Under the pieces are notes generated by a model. That model was given only the letters and a program-made list of their open reading frames with translations, was not told the DNA's origin and made no database searches. Shown one piece after another: positions 42,725 to 56,100 of a stretch of 64,000 nucleotides of DNA (positions are counted from its first letter, which is position 1; each line of letters starts with the position of its first letter). The DNA lies in assembly GCF_020382885.2 (NCBI RefSeq), contig NC_058497.1:16608330-16672329 (forward strand), read 5' to 3'. Made by a program: the position numbers and the translations under genes. The DNA is from Scatophagus argus (lineage: Eukaryota; Chordata; Actinopteri; Scatophagidae).

Positions 42725-42730
42725 TTTATT
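42725..42730 (-). terminator. nmd3: nmd3 polyadenylation signal
   Basis: Minus-strand AATAAA (tttatt on the plus strand) 378 bp beyond the nmd3 stop codon. Confidence 0.5.
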
Positions 42731-43107
42731 TTGTTATAGTGATCCAGAAGAAGCACTGCATTTCCACATCTTGTCCAAAGTTTACATGAATTAAGGGGAA
42801 AAGAATACTTTAGAAACAGCTGGAAAACTTAATTTTATAGGCCGCAGGTGTGGAAATAGAAATCCACAGAGTCCAGTTTCTCAGCAGAAACGTATTTGCT
42901 ACTAAGTGGCACCATAACAACCCAGTCAATACACCACAGTGTGATGAACCGTGGACTTTCTCAGTATGAAATACTATTTGTGGATGAATTGCTCAGTCCT
43001 CAGTCTGCTGTCAGTCCAGCTCTGTGTGCAACTGTACCACTGCATCACCAGCGAGCCTGTACTCGACACATCAGCTGCCGGCGTCACGCGGGCAGGACGG
43101 CGAGAGA

Positions 43108-46100
43108 TTAGTCTGTCATCATGTCAGCACCTTCTCCTCCTGTGGCATCTGTTAGGCTGAGCTCCTCCATCATCTCCATCAGGGAGATTCGTGGCGCTCC
43201 ATCATCATCGGTGTCGCTCTCTACCGGGATCTTTGCTGCATCTTAAATTACAAAAAAAAAGTAAAGATTTTAAAAATCAACATCTCTTCATTAACTAGCG
43301 AGCTAGCCATTAACTAGTCGTCATCAGCCAGAGCAGCCACTGACGGTAAATGAGCAGTATCTTAACAATTCAAGCTTCAACAGTGGAAACAACCAAAGAG
43401 ATGGAAACCCCCTCCACCCCCGGGGGATACCGATACAGTGACGAGTTCGTGGTGTTCAGCTGCTCACCTCTGTAGATGTTAATATTCTTCCTCAGAGCCT
43501 CATCCTCCTCCAGGTCCTCCAGGAAGTCCTGGTATTGTCTAAAGATGGAAAAGCGAGTTAAAGGAAAACCCAATGTGGTATGAAATTGCAGGGAAAGAAA
43601 TAGTCACAGGATGCTTGGCATTCTTGGCACATTTGTAGACTATTCAACAGCTTACAAGAACAATGTCACGTATTTAGTCGTACCATCTGGGGTAAATGTA
43701 GCAGTAGTTTATTTATTTAGGCAGCCATTTTATAAAGGAAAAGGTTTTTCTTAATTCATGCTCCTATATTATTCGATATTCTCCTAAGATACTTGATGCA
43801 AATAGATAAAACATAAATCTGGGGACATTCTATACACGCTTTAAGTCAACATATCACACAAAATGACAAATACCAACATGGTCTAAACTTATTAGCAAAT
43901 GGCCTGTGCAGCAAGAGCCTAATTTAGTTTATTACATTAGTGCCACAGAGCTCCAATGTTGTCCACAAACTTCAATACACACACATAAAAGAGCCACACT
44001 GTTGCACTGGCTGAGCTGTTTGTTCATGACGATGAGCATGAGCACTTTAATTTGAACTGAGTCAAGTCAGCAAACACATTTCTACTGCTGTGAATACTCA
44101 CTGGAACACCGAATATGAAAACAGTCCCCAACAAACGCACCATTCACTCATGTTTAACATTTGCAAGAAATTTTAGTGTCCTGCTGTTGTATGTAATCAT
44201 TGCAGGCAGGCCTGAGTGCCTGTTAGAGAGCAAAGACAAATCCTTGAAACCTGACGTAATTCAAGAGAATTCAGACACTTGACATTGCTCTCCTACCTCT
44301 CATCATCTGTGTCCATGCCCTCACGGTCTCTGGCCATCTCCTGCAGTTTCCAGTTCCTGCGCTTCACCCTCCTGCTGCGGTCGTAGCTCTTCTTGATCAG
44401 CACCTTGTAGAGGCCACATTGGGGGTTGCAGAAATTAAAACACTACAACAAACTGTCATCATAGCGTTCTTATGTGATGACGTGTGGGAATGCAATATAA
44501 ATTTACAGGCAGTACTTTAAAATGCCACTAGAGGTCAGTGCTAAATAAGATGACCACAGCTACTTCGGGCCCATGTTTATTAGGGGAGTTTAGTGAAGTG
44601 CAGGAGAGTCTTACCACATCAGGAACGTGGTGAGGGTTCATCTTATTCAGGTACTCGTCATTGACGTTAGAATTGGCAAAGTCAAAGCTGTACGGCGAGA
44701 TAGAATGTAAATGCGCCATTAAACAGAAATCTCACAGCACACCATCAGTCTGCCAACATGACCAACACCGTCAGTAACCTCAGACTCACCCCAGCACCAG
44801 GTCTCCGATGTTGAGCAGGTGACCCAGGAATGTACGGCAGTGATACTGTTGACTCGTGTCCATCTCTGAAGTTTTCTGAACCCACACCTCAGCCAGAGTA
44901 TGCTGTAACACACACAAACACACACAGAGAGGGAATATAAATGTACTTTCCAAGCCATTTAAAAAACATTACTCTTGTTCTTACCCCCATCCAAGCTGTT
45001 CAGACAGTTGCATCAATACTAATGCAACATTCAGACAGAGGAAAGAGAGCGCGGACACTGTCTCTACAAACCTCCTTCCCTGTGCCTTTGAAACAAACAT
45101 GCCTGTGTGTTCTGGCTTGACTCCCTCACACGGGCTTGGGGATAATGTAATGGTTCACTATTGATTTTGCTTCCAAAAGAAAAGCAATGTTCCCCTCATA
45201 ATGCAATCTGTTCTGCAACAATACACATACACACACACACACACACCCTCACCTTACTGGACCTCATGCCGGCTCCAGCACCCAGCTTCTGGTCTCTGAT
45301 GACGTCAGTGTCCATAACGATGAACTCCTCCATTTGCCGTGGGTTACAGAGGCTGTTGAAGGGGTTGCGCCAGTATGTGTTTCCATCCACCTCAGCAACT
45401 AGTGAGTGAGAAATTATTTATGCACGTATTGTACATTATACACCTTTAGAGCAAACAGCCACAAGCTAAGACACAAATTATATGGATCCTTCTCATTTTT
45501 ACTTGTCAGTAAAAGAACCTGAAGATTAGATAAATCACATGCATTTCATTCAGTAACAGACAGCTTTGCAAGAAACAAATCACTTTATGTTAGTTTGTTT
45601 CAAATAATTTTGACAATTCAAACTTTGACATATTCTGACTTACTTCATCCAAGCTATGAATCTGATATATCTGTCAATGTGTTTTTCTAACTGCACATAT
45701 TCCAAATAAACCAGACAGAACAAGGAGTTTCTATCTATATTGCAACAAACACAGACAAATACCAATACAAATATTTTTAATATTGAAGTTAATTGCCCAC
45801 TGCAGACCAAATCTGCTGAACAGAGCTCTGCCTCCAGGCGGTTTCTGCTATTCAGCCTGCTGAAAAACTTAATGCAGAAAAAATAGCTTGCTCTTTGAAG
45901 AGTAATTAAAAACGTGTGTGTGCTCTTTCCAAAAAGTCGGGGTTCTGTTGAGGAGCGTCTCACATAATAAGCGACTACACCAGATACCAGAGGGAACGCT
46001 TTATCGCTAATTGTTACCATGCTTATATTGATTATAAATATCTTCAAATAAGATGACTTTGCGATGACAGTATGAGTAAAGACATGTTTTTTAGTCTCTT

Positions 46101-49100
46101 TGTGAGTCGCTGTGCTGAGCAAAGGCAAACCGCTGAGTTGGGATGGCTGCGATGAACATGTGGTCAGCAGACTGGGGTCAGCTGAAATGTCTCATTGACT
46201 TGCAGTAATATCTCCATGGTAATATACAGGAAATGCTTTTCTTTTTAAAGACTCAAAGACAGAACAAGGAGTTTAAAGACATAACGTTGGGAATTTTTTC
46301 AATATCTTCTGAGAAAATTGTTTGTTGGTGTCAGTTGGCCTTGTTAAAACTAAGCAGTACTTTCAAGTTTTGATATACTTACTCTGCAGTGTGTTGGGAT
46401 CAATGAGGTGGATAGTGCTGGTGACCCGAACGCACACACACACTTGACCCATGTTCCCCAGACTCTGCGCCAGCCGTGGTGAAAGGCACACTACATTGTC
46501 CTGGCAAGCAGACAAAACCAGACGCAACACAGTGTCAAAGTGAGGTCGAACAGCGCAAGCAGCGCGAGCACTATTCAGATTCCTGTTTTTGTTCATTGAA
46601 AATACCTTGACTCCCGTCGTTCAAACATGCAATGAAAAACACACCCAACTCAACGCGTTGTTGTTTTAGATGAGATTAAGCAACTATACTACACACTAAA
46701 CTACTACACACACCTGAACAAGAGCCTGTGTCCTTACTTTGGTTTTACTGTAACATATTTTGAGTCCGAATTTCATTTATTATCACCTGCCACTGAAGAA
46801 AAACAAATATAACGAAGATTCTTGGCCAGCCTCAGGCTTCCATCTGCATACCAGTAGCTTTTTTTAAAAAAAAAAAAACCCACATTTTTAGTTGGCTAAC
46901 AAAGGTGCTGAGCAGACACGGGTGTGTCTTAGCTCAGACTTAATTTAATTTGCTTAATGTGTACCTTGCAGATGGGGACGATCTCCACAGAGAAGGTGCT
47001 CTTATAGTTGTATGTGTTTGAATGGATATCGTGAGAGATGAGGCGCTGGGATGCCTTCGACCTTTAAAACAGAAGAGAGGTGTTTATCATTTTTATTACC
47101 AGAGAGACAGCAGAGTTCACACTTGGAAAAATCGTAATAACAAAGGAGACTGCTGACAGTAAACATGCTGTCTCTACATCCAGAGGATTGATTATGTGAT
47201 GTTTAAGGTTTCTCTGATCCAAAAACAAGACCTGCAGCTTTTGTTTTGTAACATACACAGTGACAGTAGGACACAGACAGAGGGTTATTTTTCCTGTAAC
47301 ATCACCACATTTTCTCATAAACTTCTGCATTGCTGGATGAAGATAACTACTGACTTTAGGCAGTCACAACCCGTTTGAATCATTTTGTGATTAGCAGCGA
47401 GCCTCTTGAGGAGTAAGTTCTCATGAGCACAAAGGGATGCGTTGCTCACCTGCAGGGCACGGTGCACTGGAGGAAGTCGACCATCTTCTGAGCGTGCTGC
47501 TTGGAGCCATAGTAGAAGTCAATCCCCTCTGAGAGAGAGAAGCATCACCATCAAGCCCTCCACTGATAAATTCAGCACAGGTGCGCTTAAAAGGTCATCA
47601 CCATTGTAGAACAAACACACACTAAGACTAGAGAAAATATGGCAGCCACATGTTTTAACCTTCATAACACGAGTACGGGGCGATGATTTAAATCACAGCT
47701 TTCAGCCAAAACTCCACTTCACTGTCCCATCCAAGAGCAAGGAGCTGCTGCTGAGCTGCGACTCAACACATAACACGTCTGCCTGAGCATGTGTGCGTTT
47801 GTGTGTGATGTAACAGTTAGCATTTCTAAATGGGCTATGAATTGAGCTTGCACTGCAGGAATCTTGTCTGGAATGTCTGCTCTGATTGCAGAACACTGAT
47901 TAGATGCCCAACACATGCCCCCTCTGAGGCCCATGTGAGGACAGCTGTATGGACTGAGTGGCGCCAGTGATATGCATGCATGGCTTGCTGTCTGGTACGG
48001 GAAGAGGTAATTAACACTCAACACATCATTATGTTCTGCTTAGCTCTAATCCACATTAGTTACGCTGGCGACAAACGAGGCAAGTTTCCCACTTATCAAA
48101 GTAATTTGGTTACAAGCCCAGAGGAATATCACAGGCACCAAACTACGAATCTGATCTATGACATGTACACCATTATACATGAAATATAGAAAATCAGGGG
48201 TCATTAACCTACCGTGGATTTCTTTGATGTTGAGGGCATTCTGGTGGAGTTTATGCTTAAGGATCAGCTGCTCTAGATAGTAGAATGTCTTTTTATGAGC
48301 AGTCTGCAAAAAAGATTTTTCAGCATCATCAAGATCACAGAGAGAGACTCACCCTTTGACAAGTTAAAACTGCTATTGAAGTTTCAACAAATAAATAACA
48401 CAGAGGATACACATATAGTGTCTGTAAAAAGTTTTCAAAAGGTTGAAAACGTGAGTACAGTTAAAAAGGTAAAATAAAACAGTGGATAACCGAAATTAGA
48501 AAACAAGAGGATGTTTCATCAAAGCGCAGACTCCTACCTTCTGCCTAACTTGAACAACAGCCTTCCAGAAGTCCTTGGCTTCCACACGGTGGCAGTCGTC
48601 ACACATCTGGGACTGAATGACAAACTCGACCACAAACACCTGCTGTAGGATAGCGCCATTCATCACCTGGGAACAAAGACAGCAACAAGTTACACCATAT
48701 GGTCTAACTGCATGACAAACAGCAACAAACACTCTGTACTTACGGTCATTCACATCTGGGAGAGGGGGCGGGGCATCAAAAAACATTTCAATGTTAGCAC
48801 TTAGATGCACCTTTCACCAGCACAAAGAAAAGAGTTGGCCCTGAGAAGCATGGGGCTCAGGTTCTCACTAAAGGTCAAGGAGATGAGATGACAGCCTCCG
48901 GTAAAACTCACTTCTCTCAAACACACATAACTCAGTCAAGAACATGTGAGTCCATTTTAAGAGTTCATCTTGCAACCTGTTGCATACAGTATGATTATCT
49001 CACAGAATGTGACATGTACAGTAATTGGAGGTGTATGTTGACAGCACTGCTTTCACAACAAAAAAGACTTAAATTCAAACATAACATGTGTTTTGCAGCC

Positions 49101-50666
49101 AATTACCTCCTGAACAAATAACCCAGATAACCAGGATCTGAAATTAACAACTGCAAAACTTTCTTTTTAACGGCTGAATTTTTACTAATTAGATGCTGTA
49201 TGATAACAATATCCCATTCATTTCTAAATAGGCCGATTTTAATAATAATATAAAAATCAAATCAACTTGTAATCAGCAAACCCCCCAGCATTCTGGTACA
49301 AAAGATCCAATTACCTGTATAAAGTTTCAAGTTGTTTTACTGCAGTATTTTTAAACACTACAGTTATACATAGCATACTTGGTTGCTGGATTTTATCCAT
49401 TTACTAGGCAACTTGGCTGGTGAATCAAAAAGTTAATTTTGGCCACTGCAGGTGACCTTTAGAAGAAAAACATGTTGCCTGTCTCAGGTCCCTAGTAGTT
49501 TCTTTCTTGTCTGAATGTCACCCTCCCACACTTATCACTTCCACTGTGTTCTCCTACCTCTTTCTGGATGGTCACTTTCATCTTAATCCTTTTGGAGTGT
49601 GGCTCTGTCCACAGGAAGCCAGCATCAATGAGTCGCACCTGAGAGAAGATAAGTGTTGTTGAATCCACAAAGTAGCAGTAGTTGTAGAGGTTCCAACTCA
49701 AGTATATGTCAGGTATATGGAGCAGAGGCACAATGATAATGTGATTCATGACAAAAGGTCTGCAAAGAATATTATAAATGTGATGATTATATGGTTATAA
49801 ATGAAATGGGACAGAAACAAGCACTTTACTTACAACATGAAAATCAATCCCAAGATCAGGTGACACGCTGAAATTTATACCTGTGATAATCATGCACACA
49901 TCTTTTGAGAGAAGCTTTGTAAGAATCACACTTACTTTGGTCATAGAGCTCTTGATTTTTTTCAGGCAAAGAGCCAGCAGTTCCCTGGACTCCAGGGCAC
50001 ACTGCACCCAAGTGGCTGGAGGCTGTAAATACCTGCACAACAGAGGAAGATGTACATTTAAGCCTCTTTCCCAACAGATTTTCTCAAGAAAAGCTCATGT
50101 GCCTGTAAAGGTTTTCTAGAAGAAAACAGTGATATAATGCATTTAGCACACTGTAAAAAAAAAAAAGAATGAATGATTTATTTGTGCTTGTAACCAACCT
50201 TTCACACTGTTTGCAGAAGTGCACCGTGACTTGTTTGGGGATTCCCTCCGAGATGTCCACCTGCGTACGCAGGCAGGCTACACACATGTTGGCTGGGTTG
50301 GGAGGAATGGGGACACCACAGGTACAGCACAGGCTGTAGAGAAGAGAAGCTGTGCTGGTAAAACTCAGTGAAATGCATAACGATGCAGTAATTTACATTT
50401 CTGGGCTGGCTGAAAAAAATGTGTTGCCCACCTTTGTAGTAGTCAGTGGGTCCTGTTCACTTTAGCAAGTGAACAGTCAGACAGTTCAGTTTTACATGAG
50501 GTCATGAATTTGTGTTGTTTAGTTTCTTACAAACTCACCTAATGTTTACTATGAGAGATTACCAGAAATCCAGTCATCATCGCCAGACATTAAAACCTTT
50601 AGTATATGTTTCTTTCACTTACATATTCCCCTGGCTGCTTGTGGCAGGAGCTTGCATGTACTCCAT
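43108..50666 (-). CDS. nmd3: 60S ribosomal export protein NMD3, complete
   Basis: Adaptor that loads pre-60S subunits onto exportin CRM1. Fifteen minus-strand coding exons: 50666-50623, 50333-50199, 50032-49936, 49638-49558, 48666-48538, 48303-48213, 47528-47450, 47061-46965, 46500-46383, 45398-45253, 44902-44790, 44687-44615, 44403-44297, 43538-43468, 43241-43108. The total is 1515 bp, 504 aa (human 503); all phases agree. The N-terminal half has the paired zinc CXXC motifs (CCTCG, CVAC, CKQC, and CDDC in MCDDCHRVEAKDFWKAV). The middle shows HKKTFYYLEQLILK and VCLSPRLAQSLGNMGQ. Near the C-terminus are a basic nuclear-import stretch (SRRVKRRNWKLQ), an acidic segment and a leucine-rich export signal ISLMEMMEELSL ending in DMMTD. 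The first coding exon has its own upstream acceptor, so a non-coding exon lies near 51.2 kb. It is head to head with ppm1l. Confidence 0.97.
45222..45247 (+). repeat. (CA)n microsatellite in nmd3 intron
   Basis: About 26 bp of CA repeats ending 5 bp before the donor of the nmd3 exon at 45398-45253. On the coding strand the intron therefore begins GTGAGG followed almost at once by a TG run. Confidence 0.8.
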
Positions 50667-52793
50667 TATTGACAACTTGACAGGTCGGTGTGTGTCAGTG
50701 GATTCTGGTGTAGCCCAGTGATCTCTGAGGACGGAAACATTACAGATTTAACTGGCGATGAAGGATAAGCGCAGCTTTGACAGTAGCAAAACTACTAGAG
50801 AATAGCCAACGATGGCTTGTAGCTATCACTGTGTAATAACTACTAGCTTAATGGTAAACAGCCGATACGAAATATAACAAAATGGTCTCATTGTTTACAA
50901 GCGTACAAACAACCACGAAAAAGATTAAATTATACAATGACTGTAAAATCCTTTAAGAGAATCAGTGCAGGGGCTATATTTAACGCTAGCTGATGCTCTA
51001 CACTCAACATTATCAGTTAGCATTAAAGGCTAAGTTGCTAGATTAGATGAGTGATTCTAATACGTATTCGCAACTAAATAGACATAAAATGTCAACCAAA
51101 AGTATTCGTCAAACAGACGTGGTACAAACGATTGATGACAAAACTCACTGGAGTTATTTATAAAGGAAAAAACCACAACACACCTTCATGTAAAGTCCTC
51201 CACGTTTTCCCTACCGAGGACCGAGAGAGACTTGATCGCGTCATGCAGGACTCAAGGACCCCGAGACTGTCTTTGGTTGCCTGAATAAATTTCTTTGAAA
51301 ACATTAAAATAAAATGGCTAATTAAAACATATTTGGCAATTAATTCTTGTATTTGCTAACAAATAGTACGAAACAACAATATAAATACACTTGTGAGAGG
51401 TTAAGTACACGTCACACAAAATGTATTAGGCTATGTACTATGCCTGTCTTAGAGCAAGCAAAGTGAATGAATAATTTATAATAATAATTGCTAATAATTT
51501 AAGGGAAGTAATAACTTGGAAAGCAAATAATTACATATACCATAACTACACAAAGTTTGGTTGAAATTAAACGCTGCCTGGACCTACATAATTCTATCCA
51601 AAAAAGGATAGTTTAGCATTTGTTTGACTTAATTAAGTATATTTTCCTGAGATAGTTTTGTTTGAGTTTAACGCATTAACTGTCATGACCCCTCACAATT
51701 CAAAATTTAGATTGTTTGAATCCGTTCAAGAGCTATGACGGAGCGTTTTTGTGATTGAATCAAACTAGAATAAATAAAAAGGCTGTAACTCTGTCTCCAC
51801 TACTTAGGATGAAGTCTACCTTTCTACTGTAGTATCTACTGTAAGTTTCAAAGAAATCGTCTATTGGTGATATGAACTTAATAAATCATTCAACGACTGA
51901 ATTCTGTCTCCTTATCTTCGTTATATTTAATTATATTCTGTTTTAACTTGGCCTTTTATTGTGTTTTTACATGTTGTTTGGCCATTTCTAAAGCACTTGA
52001 AGGGTGCTATGAAGGCATCCGTGTTAATGCCAAGTTGATCATTATTCCAATTGAACAGCCTTACTTATAGGTGGCCTACTTTGTGACATCTTAAATACCA
52101 AACAGATTAGAACTTTAGGACATGTATTGCAACATAATAGAGTCATCTGATTAAAAAGTTAAGGACTCTTCAATCCCCTGTCATTCTGAGGTCAGGATCT
52201 TGTATCGTCCACTGGATCCCGTACATTACGAGGTGCGCTTGAAGGCATCACCACTGTTTAACGAGGCACCAGCAAAGAGTCGCAGCCAGTGTGGCAGCTG
52301 GGAATGTGAGGGTTTCAACACAGACCGCTATTTTCAGGGCATTGGAACAGTAGCGGGGCTGGCCAGGAGGACGAGGCTCAGCCCACAGCTCTACTCCAAC
52401 CAGCACACTTGTTTAATCTGAAGTCCAAACGGGGCAACCTACGTTTTCTGTCCAGGCTGTCGGTGTGTTCTCGGACCGCATCAGATGGTCAACGGACAGC
52501 CGTTGGTGGCTCACTGCGGGGCTGCGTGCTAGAGGGAACCAGTCGGGGCACCGTGTTTGTTACCCCGCGTACGTACGTCAACACCTTACCTCCTGCCTGG
52601 TGAGTCTGGTTAAAAATGCAGTGAAGAGTCACCTGTTTATCCATAATCTTTGCGTGCCCCGCTGTGAAACGCTCGGTTAAATGCGCCTGTTTCCTTACTA
52701 CCAAACCACTCAAGTCAACGACGATGGACTGAAATCTGCGGCGGGCGCGAGCGACACACAACCTGCCGCGATTTCCTGCATGTAAACAAATAA
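50667..52793. promoter_or_regulatory. nmd3 / ppm1l divergent promoter interval
   Basis: About 2.1 kb between divergent start codons. The nmd3 non-coding exon is probably near 51184-51245. 51250-52190 is AT-rich with nothing recognisable. From about 52195 to 52790 the sequence turns CpG-rich and is the likely ppm1l promoter and 5' UTR. A 73-codon frame at 52200-52421 matches no family I know. Confidence 0.5.
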
Positions 52794-53192
52794 ATGATAG
52801 AGGATACAATGACCCTGCTGTCTCTGTTAGGTCGGATCATGCGTTATTTTCTGCTTAGACCGGAGACCCTGTTTCTGCTGTGTATCAGCCTGGCTCTGTG
52901 GAGTTACTTCTTCCACACGGACGAAGTGAAGACCATCGTCAAGTCCAGCCGGGATGCGGTCAAGATGGTCAAGGGGAAAGTGGCTGAGATGATGCAGAAC
53001 GAGCGGTTCGGCGGGCTGGACGTCCTGGACGCGGAGTTCTCCAAGACATGGGAGTTCAAGAGCAACAACGTGGCCGTGTACTCCATCCAAGGCCGGCGAG
53101 ACCACATGGAAGACAGGTTCGAGGTGCTCACGGACATCGTCAACAAGAGTCATCCGTCTATATTTGGGGTTTTTGATGGCCATGGAGGAGAG
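52794..53192 (+). CDS. ppm1l: protein phosphatase PPM1L, first coding exon (rest outside window)
   Basis: ER-anchored PP2C-type Mg/Mn-dependent phosphatase; in mammals it acts on stress-kinase (TAK1/ASK1) pathways and on the ceramide transporter CERT. This exon codes 133 of about 360 residues. It starts MIEDTMTLLSLLGRIMRYF, has a membrane helix (TLFLLCISLALWSYFF, about 25-40), then the start of the catalytic domain with RRDHMEDRFEV and GVFDGHGGE, which carry the first metal-binding Asp residues. The donor follows GAG|GTGAGT in phase 0. An in-frame TAA lies directly before the ATG, so the start is certain. No second exon is seen before 64000, so intron 1 is longer than 10.8 kb. Confidence 0.96.
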
Positions 53193-56100
53193 GTGAGTGC
53201 GCTGCTGGCTTCCAGTACACATCCTTGTCTCGCTCTGTCTCTCTTACTATAGCCGGAGTCCCCACAATCTGAGCTGCAGGGGTCCCAAGGTGTCCAGGTT
53301 AAGATGCCTAAAGTAGTCTTCAATTTGTCAGTGTTTTGTATTTGTTCTGCCCGGTCTGTTTTGAACACTGCTTTAAAAACTTATTTAAAAAGTGAGACAA
53401 TTGCCCATCTTAGACTCTGCAGATAGATTTTTAACATGAAAATATCCCAATTAGAGCTCCAACTAACTAACTTAGTCAGTTTTTTTTTTGAGACAATGAA
53501 ATTAATAAATAGCTTCACCAAATTTTGATTCATTACATTATATAGAAATCAGTCATGATCATTGTATGAAGTTGTGTTAAAGTTGTGGACTGGGCCTAAG
53601 ACTGGGACGTGCCAGAACACAAAAAATGAACTTTAGGCCCCAATTTTTCCAGCTGTGAGGATGCGTACATTTTTGCTTTGCTGGACCACAACCTGACTCC
53701 TGATGACTGTTTGATGTTTGATTAAATGTATATTATTTCAGAAATGCGCATCATAAAAGCATATAAGACCCACTGTAAGACCTGTATCATGTCAGTTGAT
53801 GTCGTGCATTGGTGGTGCATATTCTCATATGTGTTTTAGGTTGAATTAGGACAAAGCAGATGACACACAGACTGGAGCTGTTGGAGGCAATTGGCCATCC
53901 ACCATTAGCCATTTATCATTCAGTATTTTGTGAATAAGTAGAGTAAGGACCCCCACTGTGTGTAGGAACCCATGATTCCTTGCTACCCACATTCACTCAC
54001 GCTTCCTCTCTGTTCTCTTCAAAATGGCAAAGCAACTGCATCTCGTCTGCAGAAAATAATGTCAGAAAATATCCGTCATGTTTTTTTTTTCTTCGTTTGT
54101 TTGGTTTTTTTTTAACAAAACATTTTTAGGATGCAGGCAGCATAGGCTCGTCGATCTAACATTATTATAGCAGGAAAGAGGAGGATGAGCTCGAATCGGT
54201 GTGCTTCAGAGGCAGCCGTCTGAGCTCGACAATATAAGGGAAGGCATAGCCGAAGTGGGCCATTAGATCACTGATTTGCTGGTCACTGCCCACACTCAGC
54301 TAAGAAATCTCATCTCTTTCTGCTTACCTGGTGCTAACTAATGTTATTGTTCGACATGAGTGCACGAACATGGCAATGTACTCAGGGCAGCAAGGGAACA
54401 GCTTAACAAAGCAATAAACAACATGGAGAAAAAGTTGCCAGTTAAAGGGACAAAAGAGCATTTGAAATGACGACGCAGTTAATTCAGGAACATGAAAACA
54501 CTGATTTCTTATGAAGTCATGACATGCTTGAAGGCTGGCATTGTTTCTGGGGTCTTCAACTATGACCTCAGTTCGCAGTACTGATGCAACAGTCACACAG
54601 AAAAAAAATAGAAATGTACGTAAACTGTAAGTGACAAGCTATCCCATCTTCCTCTGTCTCGAACCTTCTCTTCTATTCTCTTACTTCAGCTTGTACATTA
54701 AACATTACACACTTTTTGATCAGCCAGTTCTGGTTGCTGAGGAGCTCCGTGCTGTCTTGGGCCCGACCGAGGCTGTCTTCATTCTGAGTTTGACTGCTGT
54801 GGTCTGATTGAGGCTGAACGATAACATGCTAAAAATAGGCAGCCAAAGGCATAGAGGATAGCTTTTCTTTTAGGGGAAATTAAATTTTAGGCCGTGGTGC
54901 TGACTGCTGCAGCTTTTGACCAAAATTGGTCATTGGATTGTTTTTCCCCGTGGCCTTTTACCCCCCCATGCATCTTCCCTCTGTGGAGTTCCTTTTTAGA
55001 GATCGGTGACCTAACCTGTGAGCCCTACTGCAGCTACCATGCATATAGTTAAGAGTCTAGGAGAAATATATAGCAAACAGCAGATATGTATTTGTATATG
55101 TGACAGAAAAAAGAGAAAACGAGTGGGTGAGCATCAATAGTAAGAGCAACAGGAAGAAGGTTCAGATTTGCCTCTGTAGGCGTGAGGCTGTTTTATTACT
55201 GCATGTCCATGGGCAACAACAATTTGGTCTGTTTTCATTCCCACGCCCTCTTCTGAAATGGTTGCCAGACAGCAGCCTTTAGAAACAACATCTCTGTTTT
55301 GTAAATCTAGATTTTTCTTTCTGCCACAAGGCTTTGAATAAAGCAGAGGGATGCTGTGTGGCCCAAAGCAACACCAGGAATACCGGCTGTCTCAGCTGGC
55401 TATTTAGTGAGATGTCTGCTGCTTCTATTTCTTTCCACACCGACACTCTGCTTATCCAAATCACATATACGGTCACTAAGGCAATGGTAGACTAGTTTCA
55501 ACATCAGTTTAGCATCCAGCAGGTCTTAGTCGTTGTTACAAAGCATATAATGAACAGAAATTTAAAATAGACTTTCAATGGGGTGTGAATGTACTAAATA
55601 ATTAGAGCAGAGATTTGACAAAAATCTCAAGGATTGGGTAGTTAGTCCAAATGCAATTGGGTCTGAAACTAATGAATATTTTTATTATTGTTTAATATAA
55701 TCATTTAATGGTGTGAAATGTCTGAGTTTCCTAAAACCCTACATGACATCTTCAAATTACTTCTTTTATTTCTACTTTTTTCCTGATCAACGGTCCAAGG
55801 TCAACATATCATATAAAAAAAATCAGCCAATTATCGTAAATGAGGGTGAAAATAGGTCGCGTCAGCCATTTTTTGCTTAAAAATTAGCTAAAGTAATCAA
55901 TATAGTTTTTCTTTACCATCTCTGACTGAGATGTAATAACACATTTTTAGCGTTTAGGGTTTGAGAAAGCATTTGCTCTTTTGAGTTGTTGCGTAGTAGA
56001 AGGCATTGTAAAAGCATACTTGCTGTCAGTTGAGTTTTTGAAAGCAATCACAACACTTGACGTAATCATGGTATCATTAGTGCTGACTGGCAAAGCAATC

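Noticed and set aside
45640-46128. 162-codon minus-strand frame inside nmd3
   Set aside because: It lies within an nmd3 intron, in AT-rich sequence, and resembles no protein family.
52827-53222. 131-codon minus-strand frame
   Set aside because: Shadow of the ppm1l first coding exon, which matches the known protein on the plus strand.
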